Shown here: piece by piece, positions 49,474-59,633 of the stretch
How positions within the stretch are numbered: the first letter of the stretch is position 1
How the letters are laid out: every line of letters begins with the position of its first letter
NCBI RefSeq assembly: GCF_047663525.1
Contig: NC_092591.1
Coordinates: forward strand, 48,647,501 to 48,711,500
DNA length: 64,000 nt
From: Anas platyrhynchos
Lineage: Eukaryota > Chordata > Aves > Anseriformes > Anatidae
Direction: 5' to 3'
Notes under the pieces: model-generated
Databases searched by the model: none
The model's input: the letters and a program-made list of their open reading frames with translations, nothing else
Told to the model about the DNA's origin: nothing
Translations under genes and position numbers: made by a program

Positions 49474-49563
49474 ATCTTTATTTAACAACTACACTAACCT
49501 GACCTTAACCTATATACATTTGGCCAAGTTTGATAAATTTCGCTTCTTACCTCTGTATCCAAA
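49474..49563 (+). repeat. Repeat module B, second copy
   Basis: Matches 46116-46205 in direct orientation with about 8-10 differences by eye. Confidence 0.9.
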
Positions 49564-50850
49564 TGAAAGGAATGTCAGAAGACGATAAGAAACCACAGGA
49601 TGCAGGTGGGTGTATTATGCCATTAACACAGCACCCAGCTTCTGTATTGTTTATGACCTGATGTAGCACTAAGTATGCCAAATCAGGGGCCTTGCAGCTA
49701 GACTTATCCTGAGTACATTCAATGCAATTAGGAATCTGAAGTTATACTCATTTACTACACTGCCTCTTACAACTTGCCACTAAGAATAAAAAGACCCATA
49801 GAAATCGGTGCAGTTGTTTTACTGTTATCATTGTTTTTGTTCTTTACTGTACAAAAGAGAGAATAAGGTCAGGGCTTCATAGCAACAATTAGGGAGTGAC
49901 CTTTGCTTGGAAATCTGATAATCTAAAATTAGCCATGACCCAATGAGTGGCTATAACAAACAGTATGGAAGGAATAAGGTAAGGGAAATTAAAAATGGGA
50001 GCTGTGTGATCATGCAGTGACTCCAGTGAGTCACACAAACGTAAAGATAGATCAGTAGTCCTTTGAAAGGTGGGGGATTTACATAAGAACTGATAAGCAA
50101 ATCACTTTTTCAGGCTTTACAGGAGTCAATTTCAAATGAGATTTGAGAGAAGACAGGGTGGTAGCTAAAGGGATCAGAGCCAGAACTTCAGTGAAATGTG
50201 TACATGAATAAACTAAATACTACATATGAGCATGTTGGGCATTTTAATAACAAATGGGATTTCTGTCAGAATACAGCTTCAGGCTTCCTTCTGACTGAAA
50301 CAACAGTTTTAAAACAAATCCCTTCTTGTTAATGCCACGTATGCGCAAACAACAATGACACCCTTCTTGACTGTCTCTCATACAATGGCAAATTACCCTT
50401 GACAGCTGCAAGGTCGACTGAAGTCAGAGGTAGGCTACAGACCAGCTCCAGTAACACCAAGAGTTTAACCAATGGATTTCATCTTGTGGGTGCAGTGAAA
50501 GACTAGGAGCAACCATAGCTAGAGTCTATGCTCAGCTTTGGTTCTTCAGAACCAAATGAGGTACTAAGTTTGCAAGAATCCAGGCAAATTCCTTAGTGCA
50601 GAAGGTTGCCAGATGAATTAGACCTTCATGTCCTCGTGCCTCCAAACCCTGCAGGTCCTGAGGCAGAGACAAGCTAGGGAAAGTGCACTGTGCTAATAAA
50701 ACTGCAGTCCATAGATCTGGAAACTTCAGGTGGCTCTATCTGGCTGCTCTTGTCTGCAGTGGTTGCCTAAGATTGTCACCAGGCCACCTCTGTTCCTTCC
50801 CTACCTTATACTGCAGAGCTCTGCATGACTTGAGGCTTGTCTTTATTAGC

Positions 50851-50873
50851 AATAAATAAATAAATAAATAGAT
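50851..50873 (+). repeat. (AAAT)n microsatellite
   Basis: About five tandem AAAT units, followed by a GATAATAAAA tail. Confidence 0.9.
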
Positions 50874-53552
50874 AATAAAATTGTCTCAGACTCTTAACTC
50901 TGAAATGGCTCTAAAATATTTATGTATGTTTGCAAAACTATGAATCCTACTTAGAGATTAATTTTAATAGACTGGGCCTTCTTCTGGAGAGGAAGGACCC
51001 CATGTTAACTCAAACTGACATAACCAAGTTTTGTTCTTTCCCGTGGTTTCTTAGCTCAGAGTTGGTTTTCCTTTCATGTGATGCCCTTTCACATAAATCA
51101 AATCTAAGATACTGGTAAAAATGTAAACATTGACCTGTGTAAGTATCAAAAAAAAAAAAAAAAACACTTTAGAGAGAGTGAATAGCATAGAAAGACATGA
51201 TCTTTCCTTCAAAAGCTAACTCGTTAAATTAAAAAGTTGGTATAGAAGAGAATAGAAGAGAAATTCAGTGCAGCAGATAATTACTGGGTGCCTTTGTCAG
51301 AAGCCAACAAGGCCTCATATCCACTCTCTGGTTTTGTATGTATACAGTACACATTGGACTAATACTAACAGAGAATAAGACTGAGATGGTCACAGGAGAC
51401 CATAAGTGCATGCTCCCAATATAGCTAATTTTGAACTTAACTTTGTTAAAAAGGCAGTAATACAGCCTTGGGAGTGTCTGTTATTTCATGTGCTTACAGC
51501 ATTTTTACTGTGTGCGATTCATGATGCGAGATGACACGGCCTAAGCGATGTGTGAAAGACACCACTGAAGTAAGGATTGGAGGAATATTTCATGATCCTG
51601 TGCAAAGTGTTGGGACCCTGGTTGTTTAGACACAGTTTTTGCATTTTTCTGGAAGATCTGAAGGTCTTTCTTTACCTGAAGACTGTGGAAAACAAGAAGG
51701 CACGCCTAAAGAAAAGTCTGCTGCTACTGATTCTTTCACACCTAAAAACCCCTGTCTGTATGGACCAGATAAAAGCTCACTTTTCAGCTCCCCATGTTCT
51801 TTCATTGCATTGTTAGCTGAGATTCGTAACAAGGAGACCAGTTAGCTGCGGTTCCAGCAGTGTGGGTTTTTGGCTATAAACACCTGTGTGGTAGGAGCAA
51901 GGCTGAGCCCACTGAGCATTCATCAGATGATGGCAACAATAAATTACTGAAGTGTTGAGCTGAATTTGAAGAGGTAGCACAAAGATAAAAGACTCCAGAA
52001 ACCCTTTGCAATTCCCTTAGTCATCCATTCCCACTGAAGGCTTCTCTTTTGAAATTTCCAGGAAGCCTCGCGTGACCTTTGGTCGTCCTTTTGGTAGGAG
52101 CTCTTATCTGCCTAGTGCAGACCCGGCCACTTTTTGCTGTACTACTCAAAACCAGTTATTACGGGATAAACAAACTGTGTTTGCTGATGCATGTTCTCAG
52201 TTTCCTTATCAGCCGAACAACACGCTTCTCATGCACGTTGGGTCAAACTCGCTGCTGGTCCAGCTCCAAGAATTCCAGGGGAATTTCAGTGCTGTAAGAG
52301 AAACACAACCATGTTGCGACAGAGCGTTGTTTTACAAGTGGACCTGGCATTTCCCAGTGTTGCAAAGCATCCTCAGGTTGATGATTCCAGGTCTTATGTA
52401 TTTTAGTAAGCTACCAACATGACATCTAAGCACATTTCTTATATAGCTGTCAAGATGCTGTGAGATACTGTCAGACTGAAGATTGTCTTATTGCAGAAGA
52501 ATTTCAGTTTTATTGTGAATGTCTCTTTAAAATAAATATAAATAAGTAAATTGTATCTCAAAGCCAGTTTGCAGGTGTTGTGAAAGTTATCTGATATCAG
52601 ATGCAAGACACATCTGAGACACATGCCCTCAATCCCAGCCTTGATTCAGGGGTCTCAAGCAGTAAGAAAACTGGAGACAGAAACTGGTGGTTCAGCTGTC
52701 CTTCGCCCAGGGGGTTCCTGCTCCAGCAGGTTGTTGGGGGCCAGATAACATGGTCAAAAAGCTACTCCCTGTACTAATAAGCATCCAGACCTAGTGCCAT
52801 AGGGAAAATACATCTTGTGACTGGCATGTCGTGGAAGCCACATATAGAGAGCAGGAGTCATTACACAGTAATTCACTAACAGGTGTATCATCTGTCAATA
52901 ATTCATAAGCTCTTCTAAGCTTTCAGGTGTTATATTTAGGGGGTTTTGCTTTGTTGCTTGTATCTCAGATGCTGTTTTGCTGGTGTGCTGTTCCACCATT
53001 TCCAGGCCTTGTCATGATTACTATCCTGGCAAACATTCGTGGTAGCTTCCACACAAGAGACATGGTTTTGCTTTTTTCATCCTTTAGACAGATGGCTGCA
53101 ATGATTAACCAAAACAAGAAAACAAAACAAATCAAGAGGAAACATCTCTGCAATCATGTGAAACGTAGCAGGCACAGCACTACTGGACTACAGAAGGAAA
53201 TCTCTGGGTCACAACTTTAAAGGGTTATTCCCTGGTATTATCTGTCAACACTGTAGAGTAATGGCTGGTTTTCACTACTCCAGCCACTACTGTCACAGCA
53301 TCCCCCCTTGTCCACTCATTCTGGCAGATCCATAGAAATAAAACTTCTTGCATTCCATTCACCCTTGGTTCTGGGCCTCACTGACTTACACCAACGTACA
53401 TATGTAACCAGAATACGTCAGAGAGAGAGCAGAGATGAGCAGGAAGAATTCAGTAAATTGCATAATCAATCTTTTTGTTAGAAAAGAAAAATATCTTCCC
53501 TGAAAATCTTAAACGGGATTTTCAAGCATGATGTGTTTTCCACCCTGAAAAA

Positions 53553-54009
53553 TTAAATATTTGAAAACCAGATTTGTAAGAGAGAAACAATGTAACAGGG
53601 ACTTTTTGACCATCCCTTTTCTGTTGGCGAAAAACACAGATAAGGGGACTTACGGGAGCCTGATGTACTACCTGAATATTCCTGAAAACAATGAAATGAT
53701 GGCTTACTGTCTGTGAAGACTAAGCCATAGATGTCATCAAATGCATTTATTTTATCAGAAGATGGTGGGTTTTTACCACCCATTCCTAAATGTCCCCAAA
53801 GGTTGCCAACTCCTGACTCTGCAACATAGCTGAGCTTTATGTAACTGACTGTTCATACAGGGAGAGAAGGATTCATCATCAATGCACCAATCACTTCCAG
53901 ACAATTCATGGCAACTATCCATACAAAATACTATTTGAAACTGTTCAGACTGTATTCGAGAACATTGAGAGGTTGGATCCATGCTGCTGGATAAGTCAGG
54001 CCATGCCAT
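53553..54009 (-). other. Unidentified open stretch in two frames (possible decayed coding sequence)
   Basis: Two minus-strand open frames follow each other and overlap by a few bases at 53773-53783. The upper one reads SGSDWCIDDESFSPC and the lower one DKINAFDDIYGLVF. The composition is less biased than usual for this AT-rich region, and the change of frame would fit one old coding stretch broken by an indel. I recognise no domain. It could equally be chance. Confidence 0.15.
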
Positions 54010-55763
54010 ACTGACGCCCCTGTTGTCAGTGCTTGCGGGATGGTCCGTGCTTGAATGGTTGCACTCAAGTCAAGAGATCTAAGATGATGCTCTTGTCTAA
54101 GTCTGCCAGAGTTACTGTGCAATTTTTAAACAGGTTAGGTCAATCTTAGGCCTCAGTTTCCCTACCTGTGGAGTGTAGTTTGTAGCTTAAAAAGAGAAGG
54201 AGCAATGCATTCATGCATTAAAATTTGCAAGGCACTTAAAAAGCATTGAACAGAATATGGTATACTTCTGCAAAATATGTTTATTAACTAACTGGCAGAG
54301 ATTTGCTGGTGTATTAGGAACCTTTCAGAGATGTGCCATCTCATTAGACTGGTACAAAACAACTCACAGCAGGAGGGAACAAGTTGCTTCAAACAAGGTT
54401 CAACTTTCTGCCAGTTTAATCTTCATCTCATGGAAAGACTTCTGAATCTTAATTTAATTACAATTCCTTAAATGTTTTCTGATAACGTATCTCAATCTCT
54501 CTGTTTTATGTCTTTTTATGGTTTCTTTTTTTGTTGTGGGACAGAGAACTAGATCATTTTTCTCCCGTGTCCATTAAAATTTCCATTGCCTGCAGTGCAG
54601 TATGCACTATAAAAGAGATGAACCTGCTGCAAGTGAAATAAGCTGATGCTGCACTGTCTTTTTAGAGCAACTGAAATCTTTATAGATTATTTTTCCAAGT
54701 GTCATGAATCGCCTTCAAAGTCACAAGTCACTGTTATCAATTAATAGACTTAATAGTCTCATTTTCAATTCACATTCAGGCCATATAGAGTCTGTGCTCA
54801 TCCTGGCAGATGGTTGAAAGCTTTGCCTTTCAGAGATAAAATGTTACCTTGTCTGGGGGGTACTGAGGAGGGGGGGGTGATTCAGGAGCAGAAAGACATG
54901 TTAAAGTGCAGCACCTGAGGCCTTCTTGTTTCCTGAATTTACAGTCTCAGGCTGGCAGTCGTATAAATGAGTGATGCTCTGTGATGTTCTCTTCCAAGCA
55001 GGCTACGAAATTGGCAGGGAGTCTTCAGTTTTGTGCTGATGTGTCCAGAATTCAAATAATTCGATTCTTGGGTATAATGACAATTGGAGGCACAGTATTA
55101 CCTTGAGAACAGAGAAGGGAGAGACAGCTTCTGAATCCTGTATTGAATTAACAACCGATTCCCATTTACTCTCTCTGCTGAAAACTCTATTATGCAGGGT
55201 TCTTATTGCCCTTATTCAAGGACATGGAATTAAAAAAGTGATATCGATGGTAATGCTCTCATCTTCCTACCATGCATGACATTGAATAATGGGGACAAAG
55301 AAGGGAAATCTTGAAGGATGATATGCCTTTTAAAATACTGCTGATATTGAAAACATATAAAGGACAAAGCATTTGAATATCAGCTGATGAAGTCATATGC
55401 AGATTATCGTGTTTTTTTCTATGATGTTAAATAATTTTGGTGTTTATTTTTATCATTGTTTTTGAAGCATTTTATTTTCTTGTTGTTCCAGGAGGACTCT
55501 TTACTGTAAGGAACACAATTGGGGTGAGCATGGAGGTGAAGTATTGGTTACACTAATTCCAAGAAAAATCTCTTCTCCCTCCTCCTGAATCCAGAGAACA
55601 AGAGTTACAAATGACTTATGAGTGTTATGAGTAATGCAGCAGGCTTGAAAAAGTGGTAACTCACAGCAGTATGATAAACGCATCTCCACATGGGAATCTA
55701 GCAGCAAAAGAAGTGTTAGGAATGACGACAGCATTTTGCCTTATGTTTTTACACTTGATAGTT

Positions 55764-55792
55764 TTATTTATTTATTTATTTATTATTATTTT
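55764..55792 (+). repeat. (TTTA)n/(TTA)n microsatellite
   Basis: About five TTTA units followed by three TTA units. Confidence 0.9.
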
Positions 55793-56433
55793 AACCTCTT
55801 TTCTAGCATGCATATGTCTTGTTTTGTGATGTCTCAAGGTGTTCTGGCTGGGATTATCAACAGACTGGTATAATTATACAAGTAGAGTGATACTACTGCT
55901 TAAGCAGAGACTCTTCTGGCACAAGCTGTTGTTTTCCAGTTTAGCTTAAGCCCCTTCTGAAGTTACAAGGACTAGATAAAAGAGTTGGCCTTATAACAAA
56001 ACAAGAATATCCACCCTGCAGCATCTTTCCATTACAAACATATTCATTTAGGTTTTAAACTTATTTCCCTGTGTAAGTTATACCTTACACAAAATAATGA
56101 GTGTATTTCCATTAGGATGTTTTCAAATTTTTAAAGAATAAGTGATAACATTTCCATTTCACAAGTGAGCAGAGAAGCAGAATATTTAACTGAATTGCCC
56201 AAAGTCACACAGGAAATACTTTCTGGGGTGGGAACAAAACAGAGATCTTGCTTTCATTAGCACAGAGCCTTCATGAACTATTGACACTGTCACCTAATTT
56301 CAACTCAGGTGTTAACAAGGCCCCTCATACTCCATTTTCAGTCAGACCTCTTTATAAGACACGGTATGACTGAGAAAGGTTAAAAATTGCACTGTAAAAG
56401 GAATAAATGTCAGAAGTATTATCTGTAATGATC

Positions 56434-56895
56434 TCAGTTGCTTCTGATCACGTCAATGCTGTCTTTATACAGGTGTAATTCTGTGGTTTCAGATATTCCA
56501 GAGTCACTTGTACCATCAAGCTGTGTGAGATCAGAATGTGGCTCAAAACCTCTTAGTGGCACTTCTGAACAGTCAAAATCGCTGCCTACTTTGTCAAAGG
56601 CAGGCTCATTTTGACCCCCAGTTGCCCAAGCAGTGTCACAACCACCAACTGAATGCTGCCTATTGTCTGAAATCCATGCTGCTTGTCGGGAGGTCCTGCA
56701 GCCAGCACCTCTGTGTGTTGGAGCGAACTTCACGCTCCCTGGTGAAAGGCATTCCCTTTGATACCTGTCTGTCTCAGTATGCCATTGGCAGGGGGCTGCA
56801 GACAGAGCGGCTTTATAACCAGTTACTGTCATCTGTAAAATTTTCTTGCGATGAACTAGTCGATGAAGTTGTAAGCACCCCTCTCTCCTGCTCAT
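56434..56895 (-). other. Unidentified open reading frame, possibly a terminal exon
   Basis: A 153-codon minus-strand frame in otherwise stop-rich DNA. A plausible acceptor (AATTTTACAG) lies at about 56836, which would leave ~134 codons to the TGA at 56434-56436. The translated tail is protein-like: polar and acidic, for example DSGISETTELHLY, ending KDSIDVIRSN. The opposite strand is also open across the region, as often seen over real coding sequence but also over stop-poor DNA. I recognise no family. Upstream exons, if any, were not found between here and LMO2. Confidence 0.25.
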
Positions 56896-57784
56896 GCTGT
56901 AGTATCATCAAGGTGTATTTTTTTCAGGGAAAGGAGAGGAGTGAGAGAAGAGGGCTCTGAGAGAGACACTGCAGTGGCATGACATGGCATGATGATTTGG
57001 AAAGTTTTAAAGCTTCATGGCATTTGCCATGAAGCTGTTGTTATTTCATTATCTGTCGATGCGGTGCTCACTGTGTGCATGTGCTCCCATGCACAGACCC
57101 AAAAATGATTGTGCACATGCACCCTGCATTAGCATCACAAATACATCCAGCAAGAGGGGTAAGCTAACAGGGATATTGAGCCAGTATTGGCAAGGAGCCA
57201 CTGAGGGTGAAGAAGATGATACCTGGATTTTCCTTGCTCTGGGTACATAACTTTCTTGTCTGTGCTGACAGGGATGTATTTTAGGTTGAGTTGTAATTAT
57301 AACGGCTGCCTATGGCCTCCAGAGGTCAGCATATCACTTGAGAAGAGCTAAATCACAGAGCACTCAAACTGCACTTTCTCTTTTCAGGCATGATCTCATT
57401 ACATCCCCTGTATAGTCTCCCACTTCAGTGGTAATAAAACTGAAAGCTTTTTGTCCCCAGTGCTGGCTGTGACAACAAAACCAAGAAGAAAAAAAGAGCT
57501 CTCAGAATATACATAATAAAATGTAAAATGCAAAATGTTGTCAGTAGTTAGTACTACCAGTTGGATGAGATCCCTTAGGTGACAATTCTATTGGAAAGAA
57601 TCAGACAAATAGATATCCATATGCTTAGGTGCTATTACTCGTACATTACTACGGATGGGGCAAGTGAACGTAACTGTCTTCTGAGCAGATTATCAGATTT
57701 GTTCCACTGTGCTCTATTTTTAAAACGTTTGAGCAGAATACCCAGTTCTTTCGACACTCTCAGAAGAACAGAGTAGAACCAGAA

Positions 57785-58135
57785 AATATACAGAGATGAG
57801 GAACAGAGATGTGAAGAGGACCAGAGGTGTGAAATAGCTTTCATGCAAGGAGGAGCTTGGACTATTCATCTCAGAAAGAGACAAGTTGGAGGGGATAAGT
57901 TATGGGCCTTTAAAGTCAGGAATAGTGCAAAAACCCTGACAGGAAATGACCATTCATTCTCTCTCCCAATATAGTGGATGCCCAATGAAGAGGTCAGGGA
58001 ACAGGTTTTGAAATAAACACAGCATAGAATCAAACTGTGAAAATCATTGCTTTTGGACTTCACGGAGGCCGAAAGCGTAAAAGTTGAAAAAGGGTCAGGG
58101 CAAACTCATGGAGGATGGGTCTGAGTGTTGAGCAG
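57785..58135 (+). mobile_element. Ancient CR1/L3-type LINE fragment
   Basis: Heavily diverged, but with blocks in the order expected for this family: 'TATGGGCCTTTAAAGTCAGG', 'ATAGTGGATGCCCAATGAAG', 'AACAGGTTTTGAAATAAACA', 'GCAAACTCATGGAGGATGGG'. Clearly older than the CR1 copies within FBXO3 and CD59. Confidence 0.6.
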
Positions 58136-58847
58136 AGGGGACTGAGGGGAAGTTCAAAGATCTTTGTGGCTCTTTCTGCAAGCTGGGAAGGCTTAATGAG
58201 GAGGTCACTCCATGCTTGCTGTGCTCTAGGCTTCCCTAACTCCTACTACCGGTCAGTGTTGGAGTAAGATACTTAATGTCCACTTTTGCCTGACTAGGAA
58301 TATGTCTCATGTTCTTTATTACTACAATGCTAAGAAACTTCCTTCTACTTAAGACGCAAGTTGCAACAGTCTTCAAAGGAGAGGCTTTGAACTTCACTCT
58401 TTCTAAACACGAGCAAGTATTGATTGTCTCTAAGTTATATTATACTGGATTCAATAACCCAGAGCAAAATCAGGACCAGCTGCCTTTCTAGGAGACCCTA
58501 ATCCTCCACTGTCTCCTCTGAGATCAGATAGCCTCTGTTTTTGTCGCAAAGTAACACCCAAATGTATTTCATTGTGGGCACCCAGCCTCAAAACCTTCTC
58601 ATAAGCACCAAAGAGCCCCAGTGTCACAAACACTACCTGATTTCCCCTCAGTGTGAAGAACTCTACAAAGCTGGTGTTCTCATAATACCGCTTTGAAACA
58701 CAGCCTTAAGAGGATACAGCAGGAATCAGCTGTAGACCAAGTGTAGAAACCCCTCCACCAAAAAAAAATAAAATATTTAATGCAAACAAAATATCCAGTC
58801 TGGCTCCCAAGAAAGAAATAGCAACACTCAAATCTTCTGTTATTTTT

Positions 58848-59633
58848 ATTAAAGCTGCAGAGTCTTACTACACACAACAAATATTTTATCGATATAATCT
58901 AAGTTATTAAAATAGTTGAACAACTCTTTAGATTTATATTTGTATAGAAATGATCTGTGGAACATCTCATCTTGAAACAGCAGTGCCCCCAAACAGCTAT
59001 TCAGCAGGATTTTATTTATTTATTTATTTATTTGAAGAACAGTTTGGGACTAGAGGATGCACTCTTCATTCTCACAGGAAAAAAAAAAATCCATGCAAAA
59101 ATAACCCCCACCCTCTTCCCACTTTCTGTCCTACCCGAAATGTAAGGCCTTATTGAATGACCACATAAGTGACTGGCCATTTTCTTCCAGTATTCTTCTT
59201 CATGTCTACATTAGGAGCTGTTGTCTAAACTGAGTAACTAAAAGAAGATGAAAAGAAAAATCAATTGCACAATCCTAGTCTGCAGGTGACAAAGTCATAA
59301 CATCTCTTTACATAAGTCACTACTGTTTTTCCAGTTATGAGCATTCATTACCACATTATGGTTGTTCCCCAACTCTTGCCTATCTGGCTGATGTCAGTTA
59401 TTGTCAATACGCCTTTGTTAACAGAAGTCAGTCTATCTACTATTGCTTCGGTCTCCCTTCTTCACTTATATGTAGTTTAGATTCTACGTAGCACTGCCTG
59501 AAAAGGGCCTACTCTGTGGTATTTTCCCCCCATTTTAGACAAAGCACATAGCTCAGGTGGTTATCTCCTCACTGCAGCTATGCGTCTGTGTCACCCGTGA
59601 GATGTCTTTTATAGACCATGAGCCATGTCTTTG
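58848..59633 (-). other. LMO2: Probable 3' UTR of LMO2
   Basis: Sequence directly downstream of the LMO2 stop. Minus-strand AATAAA occurs within the TTTA microsatellite at 59011-59033 and again at about 58852; the latter would give a 3' UTR near 780 bases. End inferred from signals only. Confidence 0.4.
59011..59033 (+). repeat. (TTTA)n microsatellite in the probable LMO2 3' UTR
   Basis: Nearly six tandem TTTA units. On the transcribed strand this gives overlapping AATAAA motifs, hence possible extra polyadenylation signals. Confidence 0.9.

Larger units (their letters stand above)
45800..58840. other. Intergenic sequence upstream of FBXO3 and downstream of LMO2
   Basis: Thirteen kilobases of AT-rich DNA with no gene I can confirm. 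It contains the paired repeat modules at 46.0 and 49.2 kb, an (AAT)17 tract, TTTA/AAAT microsatellites, an old CR1 copy at 57.8-58.1 kb, and open frames of uncertain meaning at 53.5-54.0 and 56.4-56.9 kb. The remainder shows nothing I recognise. Confidence 0.5.
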
